A stretch of 64,000 nt of DNA, taken from the NCBI GenBank assembly GCA_024711325.1, contig JANJTC010000002.1, positions 434,001 through 498,000 on the forward strand, written 5' to 3'. The translations under genes were made by a program, and so were the position numbers. Shown here piece after piece: positions 50,405-57,974 of the stretch (position 1 is its first letter; each line of letters begins with the position of its first letter). The DNA is from Bacteriovoracaceae bacterium (GTDB lineage Bacteria; Bdellovibrionota; Bacteriovoracia; Bacteriovoracales; Bacteriovoracaceae). The notes under the pieces are model-generated. The model had not been told where the DNA came from. It worked only from the letters and a program-made list of their open reading frames with translations, and made no database searches.

Positions 50405-50773
50405 CTAATCCCGGGGATCGCGATTATTAATTTTACGATTTGTAGTCGCGCCATTGCCATTATCCCAATAGGGATCATTTTTAAATTCATTTAATCTTTT
50501 TAAGCTCTCTTCCTGCCGCTCTTGTTGATCCTCTTTGGAATTCACTTCACCGAAACTACCGGGGAAACTTAAATTCCTGGGATTTTCCATCATTTTCTGT
50601 CTGGTCTTATCAGTTCGCTTTGGGGCGGCTTTTTTGGTTTTTAATTCATCAGTATACATTTCATCAACAGCTGCAGCACCTCGTTCCATATCTGTGCTCT
50701 TAGCACCTCCGTTGGCCGATAGTTCAAAAGTCATTAAAAGTGCGATTACACTCAGCATTGGCATCATTTTCAT
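50405..50773 (-). CDS. Small secreted protein, Lys/Asn-rich
   Basis: This 122-residue protein lies behind AAGGAGG. A signal peptide (to about residue 20, LSANGG) is followed by hydrophilic, Lys/Glu/Asn/Asp-rich sequence with a short RNLSFPGSFGEV patch. It is probably largely unstructured. It ends one base from the S4 gene and is divergent from the DUF3606 gene. No family is recognised. Confidence 0.72.
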   Translation of the reverse strand: MKMMPMLSVIALLMTFELSANGGAKSTDMERGAAAVDEMYTDELKTKKAAPKRTDKTRQKMMENPRNLSFPGSFGEVNSKEDQQERQEESLKRLNEFKNDPYWDNGNGATTNRKINNRDPRD

Positions 50774-50908
50774 AATTGCCTCCTTGCTTCTTAAATTTTG
50801 GCATCCCTATGGCGCAACCTACATTTAAATTCTTCTGAATTTAGTTCAGCTTTAATTTACTTCAGTATCTCCATAAAGCTAAAAAGTAGTCTATATAAGG
50901 GAGGGGAG

Positions 50909-51115
50909 ATGAGTAATGAATTAAGATCGGAACCTAAGCCTGAAAATCACAAGAGTGAAATACTGGAGTCAATGGACATAAGTTATTGGTGTGAAGAACT
51001 AAATTTAAAGGCAGAAGATTTAAGAGAAATCATCAAGATTGTCGGACCGGCCGTTCATGATGTGCGTCTGTATCTCGCCAAGAGATTACTCATCACCTGG
51101 CCAGTTACATATTAA
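50909..51115 (+). CDS. DUF3606-domain protein
   Basis: This 68-residue protein starts at ATG 50909 behind AGGGAGGG. After a charged start comes ISYWCEELNLKAEDLREIIKIVGPAVHDVRLYL, which fits the DUF3606 consensus. These small proteins of unknown function are common in stress-type gene clusters. An upstream element with GG, ten bases and GC lies near 50804-50817 but lacks TTGC. A terminator follows. Confidence 0.75.
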   Translation: MSNELRSEPKPENHKSEILESMDISYWCEELNLKAEDLREIIKIVGPAVHDVRLYLAKRLLITWPVTY

Positions 51116-51144
51116 AAAGGCGGGAAGTGTTTCATTCCCGCCTT
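51113..51144. terminator. Bidirectional terminator hairpin
   Basis: AAGGCGGGAA (51117-51126) pairs perfectly with TTCCCGCCTT (51135-51144), 8-nt loop, with A-rich sequence on its left (T-tract for the minus strand). It separates the convergent DUF3606 and small secreted protein genes. Confidence 0.82.
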
Positions 51145-51150
51145 ATCTCA

Positions 51151-51495
51151 TTATTGATCATCCGAAGCGTCACTTCCTGTATTGATTGCCTTTCTTGCCC
51201 TTTCAGTTCGAGTTCTATCATGATAATCCATTCTATCTTCCGTTTCCATCGTAGATGTATCTTGCATTCGTTCTTGCTCTTCCATACGATCCTGTTCATC
51301 AAAACCTTCATATTCTTCCTGAGCTTCAATCATATCAGCATCTGAATCAAGCTCTGAATTCATCTCCATGTCGGTTCCCATTGCTGGTGATGAACTTGTT
51401 GATTCATAGGACCTGGTAGTCGTCGTTCTTGTCGTCCCGGCCATGGCCGGTAGGATTAGCATCGAAAATAGAGAAAACGTGATGAATCTTTTCAT
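51151..51495 (-). CDS. Small secreted acidic/Thr-rich protein
   Basis: This 114-residue protein lies behind TGGAGG with a signal peptide ending AMA. The mature chain starts with a Thr/Ser-rich stretch and continues as Glu/Asp/Gln/Met/Arg-rich low complexity. It lies 14 bp after the CBS-domain gene and is probably co-transcribed with it. The function is unknown. Confidence 0.72.
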   Translation of the reverse strand: MKRFITFSLFSMLILPAMAGTTRTTTTRSYESTSSSPAMGTDMEMNSELDSDADMIEAQEEYEGFDEQDRMEEQERMQDTSTMETEDRMDYHDRTRTERARKAINTGSDASDDQ

Positions 51496-51509
51496 AAAAC
51501 CTCCAAGTT

Positions 51510-51920
51510 TTATCTCTTGATTTCAGTCAGTACCTCAATCGTTAAACTATTATTTGGTGAATTTCTGGTTATGTCCTGAAGAGTAAGCATGCCGACAGGG
51601 CGCTCACCTTCATCTACTACAAGTAACCTTGAGACTTGATTCTCTTTCATGAGTTTTGAGGCCAGAGTTAAATCATCATTTTCGTGAACAAATAAAATAT
51701 TCCGGTTCATTGCATGAGAAATAGGATCATCTACCGGGTGCCCGCTTGCTACACAGCTTATGACGATATCTCTATCAGTAACAAATCCAACCGGTCTTTC
51801 ATTTTTGTATACTGGTACAGAACCAATATCTTCTCTTTTCATCAAGGCCGCGACCTTTTTGATTGAGTCATGAATTTGAACTGTATTGACACCTTTGTGC
51901 ATGACTTCTGAAACTTGCAT
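51510..51920 (-). CDS. Tandem CBS-domain protein
   Basis: This 136-residue cytoplasmic protein consists of two CBS motifs (a Bateman module) that bind adenine nucleotides or related ligands. It starts MQVSEVMHKGV behind AAGGAGGTCACG (ATG 51920). GSVPVYKNERPVGFVTDRDI and VSRLLVVDEGERPVGMLTLQDI are the nucleotide-binding repeats. A close paralogue forms the C-terminal half of the fused protein at 53954. The frame up to 51956 lacks conserved sequence. Confidence 0.88.
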   Translation of the reverse strand: MQVSEVMHKGVNTVQIHDSIKKVAALMKREDIGSVPVYKNERPVGFVTDRDIVISCVASGHPVDDPISHAMNRNILFVHENDDLTLASKLMKENQVSRLLVVDEGERPVGMLTLQDITRNSPNNSLTIEVLTEIKR

Positions 51921-52022
51921 CGTGACCTCCTTGTACACACGAAATGATTTTGTCACTATGGGAAGGAGTGAGAAATATAATTTCTCTAAAGATACTGAGC
52001 AAGTGTGCAGTATTAAATTTTG

Positions 52023-52688
52023 TTATTGGTAATTTGCGGCAAGGTCTTCAATCAAGTAACCGATTGCATAAGGTACTGTATGGTCCCTATCGGCTGACCA
52101 GGTTGTCGCATGAGTGAAACCTAACTTATGCATCCATTCATGCATAAGGTTATCCGCTACTTTTATAGGCGTATATCGATTGAAGTACTTCTTATTCATC
52201 CATATACGTACAGTATTTGGATAAGTGTAGCCGATAGTTTTAGTTGTCTGATGATAGAGTTCTAGTTCCACATCCATTGTGTTGTTCTTTGTCCGATTCC
52301 CCATTTGTTCAGCGCCTTCCAGAATCTTATTGTAAATCTCTTCATTACTTAGTCCACCATTGTCAACGAACTCTGTGACGCCATTATATGAATAATTCAG
52401 TACTTTTTCCCTGAATTCTTTCGAGGCAATGACTTTTTTAATTATGGTTACAGCTTTTTTCACTTTATCTTCTTGTGGAGGAGTGAAGTTAACCAGATAA
52501 AGGTCTGCATTCCAGGTTACCGCCTCTGTCGGAATTTCTGCATCAACGATGGAGGCAGTACTCCTATCAAGTTCTATGGGCTGAGTTTGTCGTTGTGGCA
52601 TAGGCGCTTGAGACTTCTGAGTTATTTGAATCGAATTGCAGGAGATAGCAGTGATTAAAATTATTAGAAATGAAAAAGACCCGTTCAT
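52023..52688 (-). CDS. Small metzincin-like lipoprotein (HEWxHKLGFxH), copy 1
   Basis: This 221-residue lipoprotein (AISC lipobox) starts at ATG 52688 behind AAGGAAGG. The zinc motif His183-Glu-Trp-Met-His187-Lys-Leu-Gly-Phe-Thr-His193 is HExxHxxGxxH, as in metzincins, and is followed by a C-terminal IGYLIEDLA. The N-terminal part is helical with VTFPP-type strands and NNTMDVELELYHQ. It is paired with an adjacent paralogue at 52793. Substrates are unknown, and an extracellular or periplasmic protease is inferred. Confidence 0.78.
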   Translation of the reverse strand: MNGSFSFLIILITAISCNSIQITQKSQAPMPQRQTQPIELDRSTASIVDAEIPTEAVTWNADLYLVNFTPPQEDKVKKAVTIIKKVIASKEFREKVLNYSYNGVTEFVDNGGLSNEEIYNKILEGAEQMGNRTKNNTMDVELELYHQTTKTIGYTYPNTVRIWMNKKYFNRYTPIKVADNLMHEWMHKLGFTHATTWSADRDHTVPYAIGYLIEDLAANYQ

Positions 52689-52751
52689 GTCATTACCTTC
52701 CTTGGTATTCATCGACACACTTTCACGAATTAAAATTCCCCGCTAGATGGG

Positions 52752-52784
52752 AAAAAAGTTCACCAGCTTCCTGCTGATGAACTT
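52752..52784 (-). terminator. Rho-independent terminator of the copy-2 metallo-lipoprotein gene
   Basis: A 10-bp stem with one G-T type mismatch (GTTCACCAGC and GCTGATGAAC, 5-nt loop) is followed on the minus strand by six T. It lies 9 bp after the stop codon at 52793. Confidence 0.8.
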
Positions 52785-52792
52785 CTAAATTA

Positions 52793-53425
52793 TTAGCCAT
52801 GTTTTTTAGCAAGCTCACGCATGATGTAGCCAATCGCGTATGGAACTGAATGAGGTCTTGCTGCATTCATTTTTGCAGAATGCTTAAAACCAAGTTTATG
52901 AAGCCATTCATGAGTTAGGTTCATGGCAACTTCATTAGGAGCGAAAGTATTTAGATACTTTCTGTTCATAAAGATCTTACGAATACTCGGCATGGTGTAT
53001 CCGATAACCCGTTCACTGACATAGTACGTCTCTAGTTGAAGATCCATCGTATTATTCTTACCAGGAGTTAGCTTCTCAGAACCTTCAAGGAGCTTTTTAT
53101 AGATTTGTGCATTAGTGTAACCACCATTATCTACGTATTGCTTTTTACCCTTATAGGTTTTTGATAGAACTCTTTTTTTGAATTCATCTGAAGCAACAAC
53201 TTTTTTGATCAAATCAAAAGCTGCATAGATTTTTTCTTCCTGATCACGATCAAAACCCGTTAATTCAGCATTGATGTCAAAAGTCTGGGCCTGGACAGGT
53301 GCTATTCCTGAAACATCAGTATCAGAGATTTCGGCCATTGATCCAGAGCTGCTTCCGCCGCCTCCACCTTTTCCACATGAAGCTAGGAATAAGAACAAGA
53401 ATAAAATTGAAAAAGTACGAGTCAT
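52793..53425 (-). CDS. Small metzincin-like lipoprotein (HEWxHKLGFxH), copy 2
   Basis: This 210-residue lipoprotein (LASCGKGGGG lipobox and Gly linker) has the zinc motif His172-Glu-Trp-Leu-His-Lys-Leu-Gly-Phe-Lys-His182, the same as copy 1. The segment NNTMDLQLETYYVSERVIGYTMPS aligns with copy 1 throughout, so they arose by duplication. A weak GG-N10-GC element without TTGC lies upstream near 53537. The terminator follows at 52752. Confidence 0.78.
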   Translation of the reverse strand: MTRTFSILFLFLFLASCGKGGGGGSSSGSMAEISDTDVSGIAPVQAQTFDINAELTGFDRDQEEKIYAAFDLIKKVVASDEFKKRVLSKTYKGKKQYVDNGGYTNAQIYKKLLEGSEKLTPGKNNTMDLQLETYYVSERVIGYTMPSIRKIFMNRKYLNTFAPNEVAMNLTHEWLHKLGFKHSAKMNAARPHSVPYAIGYIMRELAKKHG

Positions 53426-53721
53426 TAATAACCTTCCTTAGTTTGTTTTTGTCAGATTAACTTTCGGGTTAATCCTTGAGACATTCTTAAGATGTGATCA
53501 CATAATAACCATAAAGAAATTGCATCATCAACCCCTTGCAAGGGGTAGTTTTAGTAAAACTGAAGTTATGACTGAGTGATCTGTAAATGTATGCTAAGTA
53601 TAACAGTAGGAGAGTGTCAGTTGCTGAATGTGATTTTAATTTTCTAGAAGGAAGGATTTAAGATATCAGGGAGTTTTAGTCTACTAAAACTCCCTGATAA
53701 AAAAATAAAAAAAAGTGAAGA
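53426..53721. other. 296-bp intergenic region with no supported gene
   Basis: This is the upstream region of the copy-2 metallo-lipoprotein gene. It contains the palindromes CCCCTTGCAAGGGG (about 53532-53545) and AGTTTTAGTAAAACT (about 53547-53561), and a 16-bp hairpin at 53664-53699. No convincing ORF was found, only very short candidates without proper ribosome sites. Confidence 0.5.
53664..53699. repeat. Long perfect inverted repeat (16-bp stem)
   Basis: TATCAGGGAGTTTTAG pairs perfectly with CTAAAACTCCCTGATA around a TCTA loop. Both flanks are A-rich on the plus strand, so neither direction has a proper terminator T-tract. It reuses the AGTTTTAGT core of the palindrome 110 bp upstream. 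Confidence 0.7.
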
Positions 53722-53943
53722 TTAGTGACGAATGGGTTCTTCGATTTCTTCTTTTTGCTTTATAAGAACGTGCTTTATTCCAAATTTAGCGAGAGCAAAT
53801 TGAATTTTAGGGGGACTCTTTAAATAAACCCTTACCATCTTCTGAGTTAACCATTTTGGTTTGAGGTTTTTTACTATTCTTCGAGTCCCAGAATTCAATC
53901 GAACCAAGTTATTTTTTAGTAAAATACTGGCCTTGCCTCTCAT
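53722..53943 (-). CDS. Small basic protein, 73 residues
   Basis: This protein is behind AGGAAGG and has no signal peptide. It is rich in Lys/Arg (MRGKASILLKNN..., RRIVKNLKPKW) and ends with an acidic EEIEEPIRH. It lies 10 bp downstream of the CBS-fusion gene on the same strand and is probably co-transcribed. Its character resembles the 52-residue protein at 48153. No family is recognised. Confidence 0.65.
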   Translation of the reverse strand: MRGKASILLKNNLVRLNSGTRRIVKNLKPKWLTQKMVRVYLKSPPKIQFALAKFGIKHVLIKQKEEIEEPIRH

Positions 53944-53953
53944 AACAACCTTC

Positions 53954-55132
53954 CTACTGTTTGATTTGATTCAGCACTTCACCTTGCTTACGTTGGTCCT
54001 GAGCTTTGGCGAGATCTTGTAAACTCACCATACCAATAGGTCTTTCAGAAGAATCTACTACTAGCACACGAGATACTTGATTATCTTTCATGAGACGGGA
54101 GGCGTCTTCCACATCTTGATTTTCCTTAACACAGATAACATCCTCATTCATCGCATGAGAGATTGGTTTATCAAGTGAATAACCTTCGGCCACGCAGCTT
54201 ACAACAATATCCCGATCTGTTACGATGCCGATTGGTTTGTTATTCTCCATAATTGGAACAGCTCCAACATCTTCTTGTCTCATTAGTTCCGCGACTCTTC
54301 TGACAGAGTCATTTAAATTTACACTGGTAACACCTTTATGCATGATTTCTGAAACTTGCATAGTTTCCTCCTTGTTATCACTTGCTTCATTCTTTCTCTC
54401 CCGGCCTTGTAATTCAAGGACCCGGGCAATATGATGGCGATAAGATCTTCCTAACTGACTTAAACGATAACTTCCTATTCTGAGATGTTGGATGAAACCA
54501 CGTGGATAAATGTTTAAACCATTTTGGAAAGGATTAAATTTCAATTCTTCCTGGTTCAAAAGAAGTTCTTCGGAGAGCTTAATCACGGCAATGGCAAACC
54601 ATTCCTGCTCAGGTATTTTTCTCATCCAAAGTCTGAGCTCGGCATTATCTACTATATCCTGAAGTAGCCTCTCTTTGCGGGTACCTGTTACTGTATGGTA
54701 AAATGAAGGAGTTAACTTAAATTCAACTAACGCTTTTTTGAATAAAAATGGGGAAACACTAAAGTAATCGTTGTAAAAAAAATCATGAAAATCAGTGATG
54801 AAAGGTCCTAGCGCGATCTGCCAAGGTCTCTCGAAACTGGCAAACAATAGATCCTGCTCCTCTGGTTGGGCCAGGACGCTCTTTCCATTTGCTCCAAAAC
54901 GAATACTGACTCCTAATACATCCATCCATTCTTTATTTTTCCACCAGGCGCTGGAAAATCGAACCAGTGCTTTGTTAGGAAATTGCATTTCACTGGTTAA
55001 GCTGTGAACATCTGCTGCGACAATAACTCCACTAGGGTGAAACATTCTCGCCCCACGCAGAAAGCTCACGGACCCGGTGAAAAGTCCTAGTGGATAACCT
55101 AATAACCAGCCTAAGGATTCTATAAGTTTCAT
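53954..55132 (-). CDS. Catalase-like domain fused to tandem CBS domains
   Basis: The 392-residue frame has two parts. Residues 1-250 resemble heme-catalase-like (y4iL-type) proteins (ARMFHPSGVIVAADV, ALVRFSSAWWKNKEW, DVLGVSIRFG, NPFQNGL...). Residues 258-392 are a tandem CBS protein closely related to the one at 51510. The join contains a full Shine-Dalgarno (AAGGAGGAAACT) directly before Met258 (54361), encoding the residues NKEET. The CBS part is therefore probably also, or only, made separately. ATGA overlap couples it to the upstream flavodoxin gene. Confidence 0.75.
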   Translation of the reverse strand: MKLIESLGWLLGYPLGLFTGSVSFLRGARMFHPSGVIVAADVHSLTSEMQFPNKALVRFSSAWWKNKEWMDVLGVSIRFGANGKSVLAQPEEQDLLFASFERPWQIALGPFITDFHDFFYNDYFSVSPFLFKKALVEFKLTPSFYHTVTGTRKERLLQDIVDNAELRLWMRKIPEQEWFAIAVIKLSEELLLNQEELKFNPFQNGLNIYPRGFIQHLRIGSYRLSQLGRSYRHHIARVLELQGRERKNEASDNKEETMQVSEIMHKGVTSVNLNDSVRRVAELMRQEDVGAVPIMENNKPIGIVTDRDIVVSCVAEGYSLDKPISHAMNEDVICVKENQDVEDASRLMKDNQVSRVLVVDSSERPIGMVSLQDLAKAQDQRKQGEVLNQIKQ

Positions 55133-56205
55133 TTTGGCCTTGGATCTTTTAGGAGGGGTAACTGGGAAATTAATTTTTTTTCTCTTTCCGCTTGGATCGC
55201 TAAATTTAGGGACTCGGAAGCATTTCGAACTTCATTCATGATTGCCTTATCCTTATCCAGTTCTTCATGGGATTCGGCGTATGTGCCATAGTAACCAATA
55301 TATCTTCCAATCTGACTATAGATACTGGCCGGAATGAGCATCATCTCACTTAACCAGGCCGTTAAAGAGTTTTTAAGATCATCTACACCTTGGGTGTCTC
55401 CATGAACAATGACTGAGAAAACCCGGCCTTGAAGATGTCGGGGATAGTCCCAGCCTCGTAGTTCTATTTCTTTTGCAAGTTGAGGATCCTTTCCCTGAGT
55501 GGTAGTAGGATCAGGATTTCCCCCGTCAGCACAGACTAAACGGTCAATCATTAGCTTGAGTACACTAGGCGCCTGATGCCAGTAAACAGGTGTAATAATC
55601 ATGATTCCATGGGCCTTAACCCATAAGGGATATATGTCGTTCATCCAGTCATTAACTTGGCCTAAAGCGTGATTAGGATAGCAAGAACATGGCCAGTGAC
55701 ATAAAGGCATTGCCGTTGATACGCAACCTTTGCAAGGAAAAATCATCTTGCCATATTCCGAAATGATCTTTGATAAATTCAGGACGTGAACCTCCAGACC
55801 TTTTGATTTCAGAGTTTCTTCCGCGATTTTTGTAAGACGATAAGATTTCGATATCTCACCCGGACAAGTATGATCATTCCTATCAGAAGCACAAATTAGA
55901 AGTACTTTGGATGGTAAAGTTTTATCATCATGAATATTTTGTGCTTCCATTACTGCTTTGCGGGCATTTAACCAGTCGATGCTAACTTCAAAACTGGGAT
56001 CCTTAAAATCATTTTCCGCTTTTGCCTTGATGGGTGATTTCCGGCCTTCTACATAAATTCTCCATGCTATCTCTTCAAGCTCAGAAATTTTTTCTTGATA
56101 TTTATTAAAATAGGGATCTTTAAAAGATTGGTTAAATCGATGTCGAAATACTTCCCTTTCAATCTTCCATTCTTCATCCGACTTTCTTACTTTAGGTTCA
56201 AGCAT
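55129..56205 (-). CDS. Flavodoxin-family NAD(P)H-dependent oxidoreductase
   Basis: This 358-residue protein lies behind AGAGGAG. A helical N-terminal extension (about 1-95) precedes a flavodoxin-like FMN-reductase domain with VLLICASDRND, PCKGCVSTAMPLCHWPCSCYPN (four to five cysteines, possibly an Fe-S or disulfide element) and MIITPVYWHQAPSVLKLMIDRLV. It belongs to the NADPH-dependent FMN reductase/multimeric flavodoxin group. It overlaps the catalase-CBS gene by four bases, suggesting a joint redox role. Confidence 0.82.
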   Translation of the reverse strand: MLEPKVRKSDEEWKIEREVFRHRFNQSFKDPYFNKYQEKISELEEIAWRIYVEGRKSPIKAKAENDFKDPSFEVSIDWLNARKAVMEAQNIHDDKTLPSKVLLICASDRNDHTCPGEISKSYRLTKIAEETLKSKGLEVHVLNLSKIISEYGKMIFPCKGCVSTAMPLCHWPCSCYPNHALGQVNDWMNDIYPLWVKAHGIMIITPVYWHQAPSVLKLMIDRLVCADGGNPDPTTTQGKDPQLAKEIELRGWDYPRHLQGRVFSVIVHGDTQGVDDLKNSLTAWLSEMMLIPASIYSQIGRYIGYYGTYAESHEELDKDKAIMNEVRNASESLNLAIQAEREKKLISQLPLLKDPRPK

Positions 56206-56344
56206 AGAGTTCTCCTCTTCTTAGAAGTTAGATCGCATTGATACAGAGTAAAAAGTGTAGTTGCGTAAAACTTGACTCAATTTCAATTTTTGTTTTCTTC
56301 TCCATTTAGGATCAAGAGAATAACTTTTCAATAGGAGGTTCCTC

Positions 56345-57367
56345 ATGGCCATTAAGCTTAAGCCTTTACACGAACAGGTTGTGTTTATAACAGGAGCTAC
56401 CAGCGGAATTGGACTTGCCACTGTTCATCGAGCTGTCGAGCAGGGGGCAAAAGTTTTTATGGTGGCGAGAAATGAGGATGAACTGCAGAAAATTCAGGAT
56501 GAAATGCGACATAAAGGTTATGACACTGCATTTGCTGTTGTTGACGTTGCAGAGATTGATCAGGTTCAAAGTGCTGCGGATAAATGTATTGCGACTTTTG
56601 GACGCATCGATACATTCGTAAATAACGCTGGAATATCTATTTACTCTAAACTGATGGACACTTCAATTGAGGAAGCAAAAAGGTTATTTGATACCAACTT
56701 TTGGGGAGTGGTTAACGGTTGTAAAGTTGCTGTATCGCTAATGAAGGACAGTGGTGGAGTGATCATGAATATAGGTAGTGTACTTTCCAATGTTGCCCTT
56801 CCCATTCAAGGGCTATATTCGGCTTCTAAGCACGCTGTCAAAGGTTACACTGATGCCTTAAGGCGGGAATTAATGGCAGAGAAGATGCCCATTCAGGTAA
56901 CATTAATTATGCCTTCCGCTATTGATACTCCTTATCCTGAGCATGCGGCATCACATATTGGGCAGCCTATGCACACTCCTCCAGTGTATGCGGCCGATGT
57001 TGTCGCAGAGGCCATTTTAAAGTGTGCCATGAAACCGACCAGAGAAATAGGAGTTGGATCTTCTTCATTTTTATTTCCCATCATGGATCGTTTCTTCCCC
57101 AGAATTCAAGACTTTATTATGTCAAAGGGTTATATGGAAAATAATCAAAGAAAGGAAAGTTCTTCAGAGAGGCCTTCAAAAGATCCTGGAAATTTATTCA
57201 CCCCACCTCATGTGGAGGGGAAAACAGATGGACACTATGAAGGGCACGTTATGCAATCAAGTCTTATGACAGAAGCTGCAGAGAGGAAAAGTTGGCTGAA
57301 AGTGAGTGCTGTTGCAGGAGGATTAGGATTTCTTTTTTTAAGAAAATTTCGTAGTCTGAGATTATGA
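56345..57367 (+). CDS. Short-chain dehydrogenase with C-terminal membrane-type tail
   Basis: This 340-residue SDR lies behind ATAGGAGG. It has cofactor motif TGATSGIG, NNAGIS, catalytic Ser in NIGSVLSNVALP and Tyr-x3-Lys in LYSASKHAVKG. Beyond the usual 260 residues it has a Pro/Asp/Glu/Gly linker and a C-terminal AVAGGLGFLFLRKFRSLRL hydrophobic-basic segment that may anchor it to the membrane. It overlaps the next gene by four bases. Confidence 0.85.
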   Translation: MAIKLKPLHEQVVFITGATSGIGLATVHRAVEQGAKVFMVARNEDELQKIQDEMRHKGYDTAFAVVDVAEIDQVQSAADKCIATFGRIDTFVNNAGISIYSKLMDTSIEEAKRLFDTNFWGVVNGCKVAVSLMKDSGGVIMNIGSVLSNVALPIQGLYSASKHAVKGYTDALRRELMAEKMPIQVTLIMPSAIDTPYPEHAASHIGQPMHTPPVYAADVVAEAILKCAMKPTREIGVGSSSFLFPIMDRFFPRIQDFIMSKGYMENNQRKESSSERPSKDPGNLFTPPHVEGKTDGHYEGHVMQSSLMTEAAERKSWLKVSAVAGGLGFLFLRKFRSLRL

Positions 57368-57804
57368 AGAGAAAAGCACTTATCATCGACCTCGATGGCA
57401 CTCTGGCCGATATCCGCGTTCGCTTGAAGCACCTTCAGGGGAAAAAGAAGGATTGGAAGAGTTTCAATAAGACACTGGAAACTGATGAGATACATGGTTG
57501 GTGCCGGGAATTAATAAATCGTTTTGCTTCGGATCATGACATTATTATCGTTTCCGGAAGAACGGATGAATTGAAACATGAAACCATTAGCTGGCTTGAA
57601 AAGTATCATGTGACTTTCCATCATCTTTTCATGAGACATGCTCATGATTATCGGCCTGATAATGAAATAAAACTTGAAATTTATGAGCAACATATAAAAA
57701 ACAAATTTAACGTGCTATTTGTTGTCGATGATCGGCAAAAAGTGGTGGATATGTGGCGCGGAGAGGGGCTGGTGGTTCTTCAGTGTGCTCCTGGAAATTT
57801 TTAA
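57364..57804 (+). CDS. HAD phosphatase of the polynucleotide kinase 3'-phosphatase type
   Basis: This 146-residue HAD protein has the catalytic DLDGTLAD, VSGRTDELKHETISWL and a late VVDDRQKVVDMWR, as in the C-terminal phosphatase domain of T4-type polynucleotide kinase. The kinase half is absent. It could remove 3'-phosphates from RNA or DNA. Its ATG overlaps the SDR stop codon (ATGA). Confidence 0.8.
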   Translation: MKRKALIIDLDGTLADIRVRLKHLQGKKKDWKSFNKTLETDEIHGWCRELINRFASDHDIIIVSGRTDELKHETISWLEKYHVTFHHLFMRHAHDYRPDNEIKLEIYEQHIKNKFNVLFVVDDRQKVVDMWRGEGLVVLQCAPGNF

Positions 57805-57811
57805 GGGACAT

Positions 57812-57964
57812 TTAAGCTGCTAGTTCTTCGTTCTCTTCTTCTTCCTCTTCGGTACCATCTTCATTAATAGCAATATCATGTGATTCAATGTCAATTTGAA
57901 GCTTCATGGAGGAGGCCACCGAAGTGAAGATGAAAAATAATAATAGAATTTTAATAAACCACAT
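57812..57964 (-). CDS. Small secreted acidic peptide, 50 residues
   Basis: ATG 57964 lies behind AAAGGAGG, 10 bp after the DUF72 gene on the same strand. A short signal peptide (MWFIKILLLFFIFTSVASS) is followed by a Glu-dominated tail including six consecutive Glu. It is one of the shortest members of the exported acidic class. The function is unknown. Confidence 0.65.
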   Translation of the reverse strand: MWFIKILLLFFIFTSVASSMKLQIDIESHDIAINEDGTEEEEEENEELAA

Positions 57965-57974
57965 AAGTCCTCCT

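Noticed and set aside
50803..50818. GG-N10-GC element upstream of the DUF3606 gene
   Set aside because: It has TGGC at -12 instead of TTGC and lies about 100 nt from the start; not counted with the eight strong sigma-54 sites.
53525..53540. Possible sigma-54 site upstream of the copy-2 metallo-lipoprotein
   Set aside because: GG-N10-GC spacing is present, but -24 and -12 contexts are poor (AGGGGT, ATGC).
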